From Caprella mutica (lineage: Eukaryota; Arthropoda; Malacostraca; Amphipoda; Caprellidae), in assembly GCA_947561585.1 (NCBI GenBank), contig CANNZV010000428.1, positions 186,001 to 250,000 on the forward strand: a DNA stretch of 64,000 nucleotides. Reading direction: 5' to 3'. This document shows positions 1 through 9,278 of the stretch, piece by piece. Both the position numbers and the translations under genes were made by a program. Below the pieces are notes generated by a model that was not told where the DNA came from, did not search any database, and saw only the letters and a program-made list of their open reading frames with translations. Position 1 is the first letter of the stretch. Every line of letters starts with the position of its first letter.

Positions 1-500
1 AAAAAAGAAGATGCAAAGTGAGATATTTGTTTTGTGTCACGCATTCGCAATAGAATTATATGTGTGCAGTTAATGCTAATTATTCTAAATTCTTTGCTTG
101 GTAAAAATATGTTTTGTGTTCAAATTATACTAGACACGTTCCTATGTCTGCCTCGTATATATACGTCAGCGGCTTACTTTAATTTCTTTGTGTCATATAT
201 AATATCGTCATAAATAACAAGAATTCGTGATAAACCATCATGATCTAAAAAAACATTGTAATCATCATCTTGAATAATTTCTACATTTTCTAGTTGAGAA
301 CCAATCAATATTATTTTACAAAACTTATGTTTGTAAAGCTGTATTAATTTTGATGTAAAAAAACTTTTACCACTTCCAGAAAACCCCGCTATGAGTATAC
401 GGGCGCTCTGGTTAAACAGATCTACTTCGCTACTCAAAATCTTATCCATTACTGAAGCAAACACAATGTTATCAAGTATTTTTATAGGATAATTATACAA
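1..500 (-). pseudogene. Packaging ATPase, inverted copy, truncated by the window edge
   Basis: Minus-strand duplicate of the ATPase at 5279-5986. It encodes the N-terminal part with a P-loop (GFSGSGKS) and a Walker B-like stretch ending in YDD. A stop at 174-176, a glutamine codon in the other copy, cuts the frame about 109 codons after the start. Beyond it the sequence stays alignable to the other copy as far as position 1. In Polintons this A32/FtsK-type ATPase is thought to pump the genome into capsids; this copy cannot make the full protein. Confidence 0.85.
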
Positions 501-549
501 AAAAATGAACTAAAAGTTATTTACTACATTCTTATTATTATACATTTTT

Positions 550-1161
550 TTAATTACATCCTGTCACATCTTCATTCTTGACATTTTCACTTGAGAAATC
601 ATTACTTGTATGATCAATTTCATTAGTAGAGATTATCTTCTTCACAATTTTCAACATTCTTGTGTCAATTACACGTATCTTCTCGTGTAAGCAATCCTGC
701 ACTCGATTGAGATCGTTATACATTTTTTCTAATTTTATGCGGTTCTCTTTCTCATTCCTAATCACTCTCTCCATAATCTTATTCATTTTAATAGTGAACT
801 CCGATTCAATGTCTTGAATGTCACGATCAACAATTGCAATGCTTGCACATTTATTATTAATCACATCCTTCAAATGATCAACTGCATCACTAAGACGATC
901 ATCAGTTTCACGTAGATTTGCATGGAAATGATCAATCTTGAATGACGAATTCATTTCTCGAACATGATCAATATCTTTTCTAATTTGGTGAATAGCATCA
1001 TTCATTCTATCTTCAAATCCGACATCTCTCATGTGTGGTTTAGTAACTTCAGTCTTCTCAATTGCACCAACCAGGTTCTTAAATAATTTAACACCCGTGA
1101 ATAGAAACACATCCAAATCTTCATTAAAACTTTCATCGCATTCATTTGGTTGAGCCGCCAT
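550..1161 (-). CDS. Coiled-coil Polinton-associated protein, intact inverted copy
   Basis: An open frame of about 203 residues starting at the ATG complementary to 1159-1161, chosen because the other copy starts at the same place (MAAQPNE here, MGAQPNE there). The upstream extension of the frame lies outside the duplicated block. The protein is acidic at the N-terminus, then helical, with repeated charged/hydrophobic periodicity suggesting a long coiled coil. It has no enzyme motif I recognise. It lies next to the ATPase in both arms. The frame is intact here, while the plus-strand copy has a one-base frameshift. A fibre-like or structural virion role is only a guess. Confidence 0.6.
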   Translation of the reverse strand: MAAQPNECDESFNEDLDVFLFTGVKLFKNLVGAIEKTEVTKPHMRDVGFEDRMNDAIHQIRKDIDHVREMNSSFKIDHFHANLRETDDRLSDAVDHLKDVINNKCASIAIVDRDIQDIESEFTIKMNKIMERVIRNEKENRIKLEKMYNDLNRVQDCLHEKIRVIDTRMLKIVKKIISTNEIDHTSNDFSSENVKNEDVTGCN

Positions 1162-1168
1162 TGCCAAT

Positions 1169-1354
1169 AAATATTCTTGATATAATCCCAACTGATATAA
1201 CGAGAGGAAAGATGGTGCCAATAATACACTATAAATCAGTGAGGGTACAATTACTAGAAGACATTTCAATAAGAATTACAGATCAAAATGGATATGATAT
1301 TCAGTTTGATGCTGATGTTGGTGTATTATGCGTTTTACATTTTAAACTCAAATA
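1169..1354 (+). pseudogene. Penton/minor-capsid-like C-terminal fragment
   Basis: The frame ending at 1354 encodes about 50 meaningful residues with the motif IRITDQNGYDIQF followed by a hydrophobic strand ending LHFKLK. Such an ending resembles C-termini of Polinton minor capsid/penton-like proteins, from memory of the family. The 5' part is missing because the inverted duplication begins right before it, so this is the stub left by that rearrangement. The next gene starts about 55 bases downstream after a TATATAA-containing spacer. Confidence 0.5.
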
Positions 1355-1408
1355 ACGTTATATAAACTGCTGAAACCTATAAATTGCATCATTTACCAAA
1401 CCACAATC

Positions 1409-1879
1409 ATGAGGGTTGTATATATTCATCCATCACTGCAAGACTTTGACACCCTTTTCTCTCAAAAAGGTGGGAGCTTGGGTGATATTCAAGTTTACCA
1501 TAACCGAGGGGGGTCGTTACTATCTTTTGTTGGTCGATTTGCAAGATATGCACTTCCATTAATCAAAAGTATAATTCTCCCTGAAGTAGGAAATTTTGCC
1601 AAAAATATAGCTGATGATATAAGTCAGGGAAGGAATGCTAGACGTGTGTTTAAAGACCGTGGTGTTGAATCAGCTGTTAACATTGGGAGACGTATTTCAA
1701 AAAAGGCAAGAGGTGGGGCAAAAAGAAAAAAAATTGTTGCAAAAAAAAAAAACCCAAAGAAGAAGGTTACTCATAAAAAAAAATGTGTAACAAAGAAAGA
1801 CATTTTCAATTCAAAAAGTTTCAGTTATGAATATATAATAGCAATACCCACTGATTCCAGTATAGTCACAGATCATTGA
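1409..1879 (+). CDS. Basic core or minor capsid protein (pVI/pX-like), 3' end altered by insertion
   Basis: A 156-residue protein. Residues about 20-70 form a Gly-rich and hydrophobic segment (GGSLLSFVGRFARYALPLI) like membrane-active or core peptides of adenovirus-type proteins. Residues about 95-130 are almost pure Lys/Arg, suggesting DNA binding. In Polintons a protein of this type lies among the capsid genes, as here. The 871 bp TIR element starting at 1867 inserted four codons before the present stop, so the last residues and the stop come from the transposon. A stop also follows shortly downstream of the insertion in the target sequence, so the native protein was about the same length. 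Function is inferred. Confidence 0.55.
   Translation: MRVVYIHPSLQDFDTLFSQKGGSLGDIQVYHNRGGSLLSFVGRFARYALPLIKSIILPEVGNFAKNIADDISQGRNARRVFKDRGVESAVNIGRRISKKARGGAKRKKIVAKKKNPKKKVTHKKKCVTKKDIFNSKSFSYEYIIAIPTDSSIVTDH
1860..1866. repeat. Target-site duplication GTATAGT, left (partner 2738-2744)
   Basis: GTATAGT occurs exactly once on each side of the TIR element at 1867-2737. The same 7 bp length is seen around the second copy of the element. Confidence 0.85.
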
Positions 1880-2737
1880 ATATAGAAGATGTCCCACTCC
1901 TACGTGGACGCTAGTTGCCAAATAATTATTTAAGTGAGAGCGTATCAGCCAATCAGAGAGAGGCGTAACGTGACGTCACATATTACAAACGTACTCACAA
2001 ACGGGTATAAGTATATACATAACGGTCATAGCTACATTTTCTTTTACTTCCTATAAGCAGATATGGAAATTTTAATCTTCAGGAAAATAGGGTAATTAAA
2101 ATCGTATATATTTTAATGTATATTTTTATAGAATGGAATACAAGAATCGAAGTCGAAACTGAAATATTTCGAGCAAACTGAAGAGTGTCTTATTAACTGT
2201 TCAGTCTCAACGCCATTGTGCAAGCCTTTAGCCACAGATTGTTATCATATTTTCTGAATAAAAACAACTTGTACCTTTTGATGTATTGGTACAAAAGAAA
2301 AATGAACATTTTCACACATTACTCATTTTTCACCAGTTAATTTTGATGAAAGATAAGAAAATTATTGAATTAGGCAGAAAATACAGCGCACACCCTCCGC
2401 TCATGATATTGCATCAGAAATAAACCAACGCTTCAAATTCGTACTGAACAAACACACACACGTACAAAACATGTACAAATCAGAAATAATTATATTGTTT
2501 ATAAATGTATGATTTTATTATCAGTTTGATATCATAAATAAATGTTTTGATTCTAAATAGCATATTTAAATTCAATAGTATTCTCTTTTTGTCGTTTTTT
2601 GAATAATTAAAACAAAATAATATATCAATCGTAGACAACTCCAAGGATACGTCACGTTACGCACTCCTCCGATGCCAAGTGTCGCTAGAAAATTGAAAAT
2701 ACTGTAGTGGGATATCTTCTATATTCAATGATCTGTG
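1867..2737 (+). mobile_element. Non-autonomous TIR element with 7 bp duplication, copy 1 (871 bp)
   Basis: Terminal inverted repeats of 31 bases with one mismatch begin CACAGATCATTG and end CAATGATCTGTG. Both subterminal regions also contain an inverted GCGTAACGTGAC block. The 7 bp GTATAGT flanks both ends. No transposase frame is present. A second copy lies inverted at 50104-52149. A 7 bp duplication is uncommon; P and Dada superfamilies are possible sources, but the TIR alone does not decide. It inserted into a Polinton core gene, so it is younger than that Polinton. Confidence 0.88.
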
Positions 2738-2772
2738 GTATAGTCTCTCAATAGACAGACTGTGATTAAGAC

Positions 2773-4095
2773 ATGTCTGCTAAAGTCCCAACACAACGAT
2801 TCCATAATGCTATTTCAAACGCGTTCCCAACAGATAAACGAACCTATAAATTAGAGTCTGGTATTTCTAGTAGATACGAAAGAGATGTTCTCCCGTCTAA
2901 TGTGAATATAAATAGTGAATTAATAACAGATAATTACATTGAATTTATTATTAATTGGAGTGATCAGGAATTTATTGACTTGGATACTTTATCACTAGAA
3001 TTGAAAATTTCAATTACAAAGCAAGATGATACTGCCGTTGATGCACAAACTAATGTTAGTTTAGTCGATGGTTTCGCAGATCGATTATTACTTAAAAGCT
3101 CTATTTTCCTGAATAGTGTTCAATGCGAGTAAAATGCCTTCTTTGGACTATGGACTGTGGTAAAACATTATTTGAGTTTAGGGAAGGATGAGATGACTGG
3201 GCATGGAAGAAATATGTATTATAAGGCAGTTGAGAAAGACATTCCTCATACTTATACACCAGCACATTTCACGGCTGCATCCATTAAGCGTGATGAACGA
3301 AGCATACAAAATGATTGTGTGAGTGGAATTCACACGATAATCCTACTCAATATAGAAATGGCTGACTCTGGGTTTTATTTACTGAATGGTATTGATATGA
3401 GAATTAGATTTGATTTAAGTACTCACGCTGTTGTTCTTGGTACTGACACTGACGAGAAATTTAAATATAAGATTACCACTGCAAAACTATGAATGAAAAA
3501 GTTGATCCCAAATCCTAGTGCTCTATTAAGTTTGACCCGGAATCTAACCTTTGAGAATAGCTATATTGAATATATTTATAATCGACCTATCATTAAGAAT
3601 AGTATTATCCCACAAGGAAGTAGTAGTGTTGTATTAGATAACATATTTAATGGTATCATACCTCAACAAGTCATTGTATTCATTACTTCTCAAGATGCAT
3701 TGAATGGCAATTATAAGAAAAATTCCGGGTATCTAGAACATTGCAATATAAATTCATTGAATTTGGAGATCAACGGCAACATAAACAGTTCAATCACTGG
3801 ATCAATACCATCGCAAACAGCAAGATTCTTCAATCATACCCTTGATAATTTAATGGGGAAAGATCATTTGTTGACATACGATAACTACAAAGCAGGTAGA
3901 ACAGTTTTTAATTTTGATTTACGGGCTAGTGATTCAAATGACGTACTAAGTCTTGAAAGGAGGGGTAACTTGCGTATAAGCACTCAGACATCAGTCAACG
4001 TTACTGAGAACATGGTTATATTTGTTGTTGGTGTAATAAACGGTGTTATTCAGATTGATTCCCGCAAAACTGTTAGAACAAACAATCTAATATGA
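2773..4095 (+). pseudogene. Major-capsid-like (double jelly-roll type) protein with two in-frame stops
   Basis: One continuous frame of about 440 codons interrupted by TAA at 3130-3132 and TGA at 3490-3492, with no frameshift. It is rich in beta-strand-like alternation, with many Asn, Ile and Thr residues. An early block YIEFIINWSDQEFIDLDTL resembles the opening strands of insect and nematode Polinton capsid proteins often catalogued as F54H12.2-like. Position between core protein and protease fits a capsid gene. Whether it is the hexon-like major protein or a related penton-like one cannot be settled by eye. The stops make it a pseudogene unless suppressed. Confidence 0.65.
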
Positions 4096-4533
4096 ATGCT
4101 AAACAATTGAAAAAATATATTTAGGAATTGGTGGTGGGTTTCAAGGAGTTTTTACAAATAATAATTTTAGAATGAGAAATACAGACTATTACGTTGTCAA
4201 CGTTATCTCTAACCCAACTAAAATGGGGCACTGGACCCTGTTTTATGTCACTGATAACAATCAAGTTATATTTATTGATAGTTATGCAAAAGAACCTGAC
4301 TATATGGAGGTAATATTTATAAATATTTCACTAAATTTAATGCAACTAGAGCGGTGCCACATCAGCTTCAAGCAAATGATTCATTATTATGTGGATTATA
4401 TTGCGTTTATTTCGTTTTCTATCTAACTAAGAAATATAGTATGAAAAGAATATTATCTCATTTTTCGAAGGATTATAAAAGAAACGACCGAATTGTTGAA
4501 CGAATTCATGCAAAACTAGGCATCCAGAATTGA
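4092..4533 (+). pseudogene. Adenain-like cysteine protease, frameshifted
   Basis: The start overlaps the capsid stop (ATGA). Three frames must be read in turn, with shifts near 4120-4127 and near 4305-4320. The middle part has the His motif MGHWTLFYV and an acidic motif FIDSYAKEP. The last part has the Gln and nucleophile motif QANDSLLCGLYCVYF, matching the His-Asp/Glu-Gln-Cys order of adenovirus-type maturation proteases (C5/C48-like fold). Such proteases process capsid precursors in Polintons. Total size, about 145 residues, is short for the family (about 200). The frameshifts make it inactive as read. Confidence 0.72.
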
Positions 4534-4661
4534 GAATTAAATTTCTGTCCTACTCTGATGTATAATAGAGGATGCCTTCATGTTTGTACATGTTCACACA
4601 CGTGTAATAAATAGATTCGGTTCAGTGCAACTCTTTCAGTTTAGATTGAGACACATTGGCA

Positions 4662-5274
4662 ATGGGAGCTCAACCAAATGAATACGATGAAAGTTTCAAT
4701 GAAGATTTGGATGTGTTTCTATTCACGGGTGTTGAATTATTTAAGAACCTGGTTGGTTCAATTGAGAAGACTGAAGATACTAAACCACACATGAGAGATG
4801 TCGGATTTGAAGATAGAATGAATGATGCTATTCACCAAATTAGAAAAGATATTGATCATGTTCGAGAAATGAATTCGTCATTCAAGATTGATCATTTCCA
4901 TGCAAATCTACGTGAAACTGATGATCGTCTTAGTGATGCAGTTGATCATTTGAAGGATATGATTAATAATAAATGTGCAAGCATTGCAATTGTTGATCGT
5001 GACATTCAAGACAATTGAATCGGAGTTCACTATTAAAATGAATAAGATTATGGAGAGAGTGATTAGGAATGAGAAAGAAAACCGCATAAAATTTGAAAAA
5101 ATGTATAACGATCTCAATCGAGTGCAGGATTGCTTACACGAGAAGGTACGTGTAATTGACACAAGAGTGTTGAAAATTGTGAAGAAGATAATCTCTACTA
5201 ATGAAATTGATCATACAAGTAATGATTTCTCAAGTGAAAATGTCAAGAATGAAGATGTGACAGGATGTAATTAA
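4662..5274 (+). pseudogene. Coiled-coil Polinton-associated protein, frameshifted copy
   Basis: Same protein as the minus-strand copy at 550-1161. An extra A near 5014, after the codons for VDRDIQD, shifts the frame, so the first half stops at 5016-5018 and the rest is read in another frame to 5274. The start at 4662 is the ATG shared with the other copy. The stop lies four bases before the ATPase start, consistent with compact gene packing. Function is unknown; heptad-like spacing suggests an elongated structural protein. Confidence 0.65.
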
Positions 5275-5278
5275 AAAA

Positions 5279-5986
5279 ATGTATAATAATAAGAATGTAG
5301 TAAATAACTTTCAGTTCATTTTTTTGTATAATTATCCTATAAAAATACTTGATAACATTGTGTTTGCTTCAGTAATGGATAATATTTTGAGTAGCGAAGT
5401 AGATCTGTTTAACCAGAGCGCCCGTATACTCATAGCGGGGTTTTCTGGAAGTGGTAAAAGTTTTTTTACTTCAAAATTAATACAGCTTTACAAACATAAG
5501 TTTCGTAAAATAATATTGATTGGTTCTCAACTAGAAAATGTAGAAATTATTCAAGATGATGATTACAATGTTTTTTTAGATCATGATGGTTTATCACCAA
5601 TTCTTGTTATTTATGACGATTTTATATATGACACAAAGAAATTAAAGCAAGCCGCTGACGTATATATACGTGGCAGACATAGAAACGTGTCTAGTATACT
5701 TTTAACACAAAACATATTTTTACCAAGCAAAGAATTTAGAATAATTAGCATTAAATGCACACATATAATTCTATTGCGAATGCGTGACACACGACAAATA
5801 TCTCACTTTGCATCTTCTTTTTTATCAAAAGAAAAGAGAGAGAGTTTTTTAAAGTTACACAAGTTAGTGGTTTTAAAAAATAGAAATCGGTATTTACTAA
5901 TTGACTTCACTAAGAACCCAGATTCAAAATTATTAATTACAACAAATCTTTTTGGGGAAGATTTAGAGAAATGCATTCAAATATAA
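5279..5986 (+). CDS. Packaging ATPase (A32/FtsK-like), full-length copy
   Basis: 235 residues with the P-loop GFSGSGKS at about residues 55-62 and a Walker B-like hydrophobic run ending YDD at about residues 107-115. A downstream block around RGRHRNVSSILLTQN resembles the sensor region of DNA-packaging ATPases of adeno-like viruses, poxviruses (A32) and Polintons. It would drive genome packaging with energy from ATP. The frame is open throughout. An internal Met about 33 residues in could be the real start. The 3' end overlaps the integrase start by 16 bases. Confidence 0.82.
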   Translation: MYNNKNVVNNFQFIFLYNYPIKILDNIVFASVMDNILSSEVDLFNQSARILIAGFSGSGKSFFTSKLIQLYKHKFRKIILIGSQLENVEIIQDDDYNVFLDHDGLSPILVIYDDFIYDTKKLKQAADVYIRGRHRNVSSILLTQNIFLPSKEFRIISIKCTHIILLRMRDTRQISHFASSFLSKEKRESFLKLHKLVVLKNRNRYLLIDFTKNPDSKLLITTNLFGEDLEKCIQI

Positions 5987-7032
5987 CCCCAAATGAAATT
6001 TATAGAGATCTATCTAATCCAGCTGGGTTAGGTTATATTTCCAAATTGAAAAATGCTGGAGTAGATGACCCTCAGAAATTTTTAAAATCGAAAGATTCTT
6101 ACACGTTACATAAACATACAAAAAGAAAGTATAAAAGACGCAAATTTTTAGTTTCAGGACCAGGTCGTACAGTTGCATGTGATATTGCATACATGTTGCA
6201 ATATGAAAGAGAGAATGATGGAAATAGATATTTGGTAGTTTTTATTGATCTTTTCAGTCGTTATTTAACAGTGTATATGGTTAAATCATTAAAAAGTAAA
6301 GATGTAATTCCTGAAATTAAAGATTTTTTTTTAAACTCGATATATAAATATTCTAAAATGTTAACGGATGAGGGTATAGAGTTCACGTCAAACTCATCAA
6401 AAGAATTATTTAGTAAGTTGAAAGTATGTCGATATCACACGTACAATAGAGAAATCAAGGCTTCGATGGCAGAGCGTGTAATTAGAGCTTTGAAAATGAA
6501 AATTAGTCGCTATATAACTGAGTTTAATAGTGAGAGATACATGGATGTATTAGATACAATTGTTAATACTTACAATCATTCGAAACATAAAGCGTTAAAT
6601 TATAGAACACATATAGATGTTCATTTACTTACAAATTGAAATGACATTGTTGATGTGTTCAAAAGTATGTATAATAAAGAGGGTAAACAAAAATCGAAAC
6701 CATTACCTAGTACGTTAAGCGTAGGTGAGCATGTCCGTATTTATTTAGCAACAAAAAAATTCGATAAAGAAAGTGATTTAAAAAACACTCGAGAGATATT
6801 TAAAATTGATGCGGTAATTAAAACACATCCTATTACATACTCCATAGTTGAGTTGGAAAATGAGAAAATTAAAGGTAGTTTCTACAAGCAAGAATTGATT
6901 CCTGTAGATATTTCCGGTGAATATAGAATCGAAGTTCTTAAAACCAAAAAAAAGAGAGGAGTTACCCTCTTTTTAGTTAAATACGTTGACTACCCTGACT
7001 CTGAGCCTAGATGGGAGAGGGAACTAGTATAG
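5971..7032 (+). pseudogene. Retroviral-type (DDE) integrase with chromodomain, one in-frame stop
   Basis: Frame of about 353 codons with a single stop at 6637-6639. Catalytic-core signs are VACDIAYM (first Asp), VVFIDLFSRYL, LTDEGIEFTSN (second Asp) and MAERVIRALKMK (Glu). The last 35 residues, with FLVKYVDYPDSEPRWE, look like a chromodomain that in related integrases recognises histone marks and guides integration. This domain order is characteristic of Polinton integrases. The end is slightly short compared with typical chromodomains. The stop separates the core from the C-terminal half, so the copy is probably dead. Confidence 0.85.
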
Positions 7033-7344
7033 AAAGAACTGCTGAGATAGTATACAAGCTGATAAAAAAGAATAATAAACAACGCTCTGATTATTTTAAA
7101 CTAATTAAGTTGAATGAATTGAAATTATTGAGCGAGGTGGCATTGAATATAATAAACGGTAATGTACAAATTAAAAAGAGAACAAAATCTATATTAAAGA
7201 GGGTAAAAAAATATGTTATATAAATTAAGTTCTAGAACTGTTAAATTCGATGTTAAAAGGAAATTGTGGGCTGGGATAAAAGGGTTGCATATCTCGAATA
7301 TTCTATTACCTATTATACAAAATGAAATTCTTTTATCTCGTTAA
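7011..7344 (+). pseudogene. Small basic Polinton-type protein, frameshifted
   Basis: The first part (to 7223) contains LLSEVALNIINGN followed by a Lys/Arg-rich stretch. The second part, in another frame from 7213 to 7344, reads LYKLSSRTVKFDVKRK then a hydrophobic tail. From memory this resembles a small conserved basic protein found next to the integrase in many Polintons, with an ALNVLNGN-like core and a Leu-rich tail. The two parts overlap, so one frameshift near 7205-7215 broke the gene. The ATG at 7011 lies inside the integrase end; the true start may be a little later. Function is unknown; nucleic-acid binding is plausible from the charge. Confidence 0.5.
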
Positions 7345-7860
7345 AGCAGAAGATTATGTTAATTTAAAGAAGTCATGCGAAACAAAACTAACAGTTACTG
7401 ATGAAGATAAAGAAGAAAGTAATAGGAAGAAAATTATTAAAAATGACAACCTGCCTAATGAAGTGAAGATTCAATTATTATCACAAAACAATAATTATGA
7501 GAAGGAGAAAGAAAAAGTGACATCTATGCAAACTGAGAGTAAAATGTCAGATGTTGATATAATCACGATAACAAATACATTGCCTGAAAAAAGAGGTATT
7601 TAGCAAGATCATTACTTATACACCTGTTAAACCACATCACAATATCAAAGTATGGGTTTGTGAAACATGAAAAGCTGACTAATTCTTTACGTATAGAACA
7701 CCTTTTGAAAGCTCTTTTGGTGAATCGGTCAACAGTGTATAGCGGAGTTGAAGATTTTCTTAAAATTGTACCTGTAGATCAGAAATATATCTTAAATAAT
7801 AAATTAGGAAGGGCAGGAGGCATTTCAAATATAAAAGAAAAGAAATGGGAATTATTTTAA
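7322..7860 (+). pseudogene. Polinton-type conserved hypothetical protein, frameshifted
   Basis: Starts MKFFYLVKAEDY, overlapping the previous gene by 23 bases. The middle contains NLPNEVKIQLLSQ, which resembles the 'D-L-P-D-x-I-K' block of a hypothetical protein following the small basic gene in other Polintons. The frame stops at 7603 after a run of A; the next frame is open from about 7590 through 7860 and encodes a helical C-terminal part (LRIEHLLKALLVN). A slip in the A-run is the likely break. I do not recognise an enzyme motif. It is the last Polinton-like gene on this side. Confidence 0.45.
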
Positions 7861-8093
7861 TAAATTAAATACAACAAGTATTTTAATAAAATAACTATTA
7901 TCAAGCATCCAACCTGTACAGGTGTGGTTTTGGGGTAAGTGAGTGAGTGTGTGCGTTTGTGAATGAGGTATGCCTGACCTATATTTCGTGAAGGAGTAGG
8001 CTGTGTGGCTATGTATAAAGAAATAGGCCTAACTCGCTCCCAGTGACTGTTGGTATAAATGAACCTTAGATTTTAGATTTTTTATTAATACTA
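7861..8093. other. Spacer with a possible 5' splice site
   Basis: AT-rich spacer after the last Polinton-like gene. A GGGGTAAGTGAG at about 7933-7944 has the form of a eukaryotic donor site, and a TTTTCAG acceptor-like sequence lies near 8112-8118 ahead of a long open frame. Whether they pair is untested. Confidence 0.3.
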
Positions 8094-8888
8094 GTGTATC
8101 AATCATTATTATTTTCAGGACCACCACCATCAGGGGGTGATACAAGTCGTAATTCTTCGATATCAAACATTGGGAATGTGCGAGCTACTCGTCACATTTC
8201 TTCAACACCTTCGTCAAACATAACCAATGCGAGTGCTACGGGGTGTAATTCTTCAACACCAGCACCGACATCAAGCATGAATAGTGTAAGTGTTAGGAGC
8301 AATAATCCATCAAGACAGGCAAATTCATCATCAACGGGCTCTCATTCATTCATGAATGACAGACCGTCAACCTCCTCTGGTATATTTTCTTCATGTCCTA
8401 GAAACAGCAGAATCGGCTACTTAATAGATACCCCTGTATCTACAAGCAGTCCAATTCCAAAGAGATTGAACCCAAAGGATAAAACACCTGAGACACCTTC
8501 CAAGAAAGCTCTTGAAACAGCCGTTGTCCCTCCACGAGTGAAACGTAAAAGATCCGTATGTGGAACGAACCATCGAAAAAATATCCCGGTTCTAGATTTG
8601 GAAGCTGAAGAAACATTACATGATCGTAATGTGGCATTAAGAGTATCAAATACAGCGACATCCAGAACTGTTTCTAATGCACCTGCGCGAATTGAAACAT
8701 TACGGAATGATGTGGGCGGTGGTAGAACACCAGTTGCAGAAGGAAGCAATGATGAAACATCTCTTGAGAGAACAAGAGCGGAGTTGATTGAGGAGTGTTT
8801 AAGAAATCAAGCAATTCGGAGGTGTCAAGAATGTGACATCGAAGAAATAGTTGCTTGGATGAGTAAAAGGAGTAAGAAGGATGAGTGA
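8094..8888 (+). CDS. Hypothetical Ser/Thr-rich protein, possibly a 3' exon
   Basis: An open frame of about 264 codons. The first 110 residues are Ser/Asn/Thr/Pro-rich and low in complexity. The middle has a basic patch (RVKRKRSVCGTNHRKN) that could be a nuclear-localisation signal. The last 40 residues are charged and helical with two Cys (IRRCQECDIEEIVAW). I do not recognise the family. A polypyrimidine-poor stretch ending TTTTCAG sits at the 5' end of the frame, so coding may begin at a splice acceptor near 8119 rather than at an internal ATG. It could belong to the neighbouring Polinton or to a host gene; neither is shown. Confidence 0.35.
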   Translation: MYQSLLFSGPPPSGGDTSRNSSISNIGNVRATRHISSTPSSNITNASATGCNSSTPAPTSSMNSVSVRSNNPSRQANSSSTGSHSFMNDRPSTSSGIFSSCPRNSRIGYLIDTPVSTSSPIPKRLNPKDKTPETPSKKALETAVVPPRVKRKRSVCGTNHRKNIPVLDLEAEETLHDRNVALRVSNTATSRTVSNAPARIETLRNDVGGGRTPVAEGSNDETSLERTRAELIEECLRNQAIRRCQECDIEEIVAWMSKRSKKDE

Positions 8889-9032
8889 AAAATAAATAAT
8901 ATGTATTTTAAAATGTGTTATCATTATATGTAATTTAGAAATAAGCTTTTTAAAATAAGAAAATGTATAGAATGTCACAAATTTAATATTACGGTCTAGG
9001 ATTAAGTTAACCACCTGTGAGAGAAACCAATA

Positions 9033-9103
9033 AAAAAACACTTGCTCTTTTAACCCTGCACTCATTTGCTAATTATCAAATGGGCAGGGTTAAAAGAGTG
9101 TTT
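9033..9103. other. Long hairpin in the spacer after the Ser-rich frame
   Basis: AACACTTGCTCTTTTAACCCTGC pairs with GCAGGGTTAAAAGAGTGTT except for a small bulge, leaving a loop of about 26 bases. It could be a small MITE remnant or a transcript-end structure. Confidence 0.5.
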
Positions 9104-9278
9104 GTTATTTTATAATATCTACAATCATCATCATCATCTTACCTTGCAACATCAGTCATCACATCGTCACTCTTGCAACATCAAGCTTCGCTTCACTCAT
9201 GCATCATCACTCTGAAATTGGAGGGAAATGTTTCTCGTTTGTTAGGAAGGCACTGGAGAAAAAATAAATAATAATTGT

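Larger units (their letters stand above)
1..1168 (-). repeat. Left arm of a large inverted duplication (partner about 4655-5827)
   Basis: The reverse complement of this stretch matches about 4655-5827 nearly base for base, covering the coiled-coil gene and most of the ATPase gene. Similarity ends just upstream of the coiled-coil start codon, at a shared ATTGGCA. The two arms differ by scattered substitutions and a one-base indel, so they have diverged since duplication. The arm continues past the left edge. The 3.5 kb between the arms holds the capsid and protease genes. Confidence 0.92.
1..7860. mobile_element. Maverick/Polinton-type element, partial and decayed
   Basis: A cluster of genes typical of Polintons, the virus-like DNA transposons related to adintoviruses. 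It contains a penton-like fragment, a basic core protein, a major-capsid-like protein, an adenain-like protease, a packaging ATPase with a P-loop, and a DDE integrase with a C-terminal chromodomain. The set and the tight spacing (ATPase and integrase overlap by 16 bases) are seen directly; the family assignment rests on known Polinton gene content. No protein-primed DNA polymerase B is visible and no element terminus or target duplication could be located. The left part is an inverted duplication that runs off the window edge. Most reading frames are broken, so this copy looks inactive. Confidence 0.85.
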
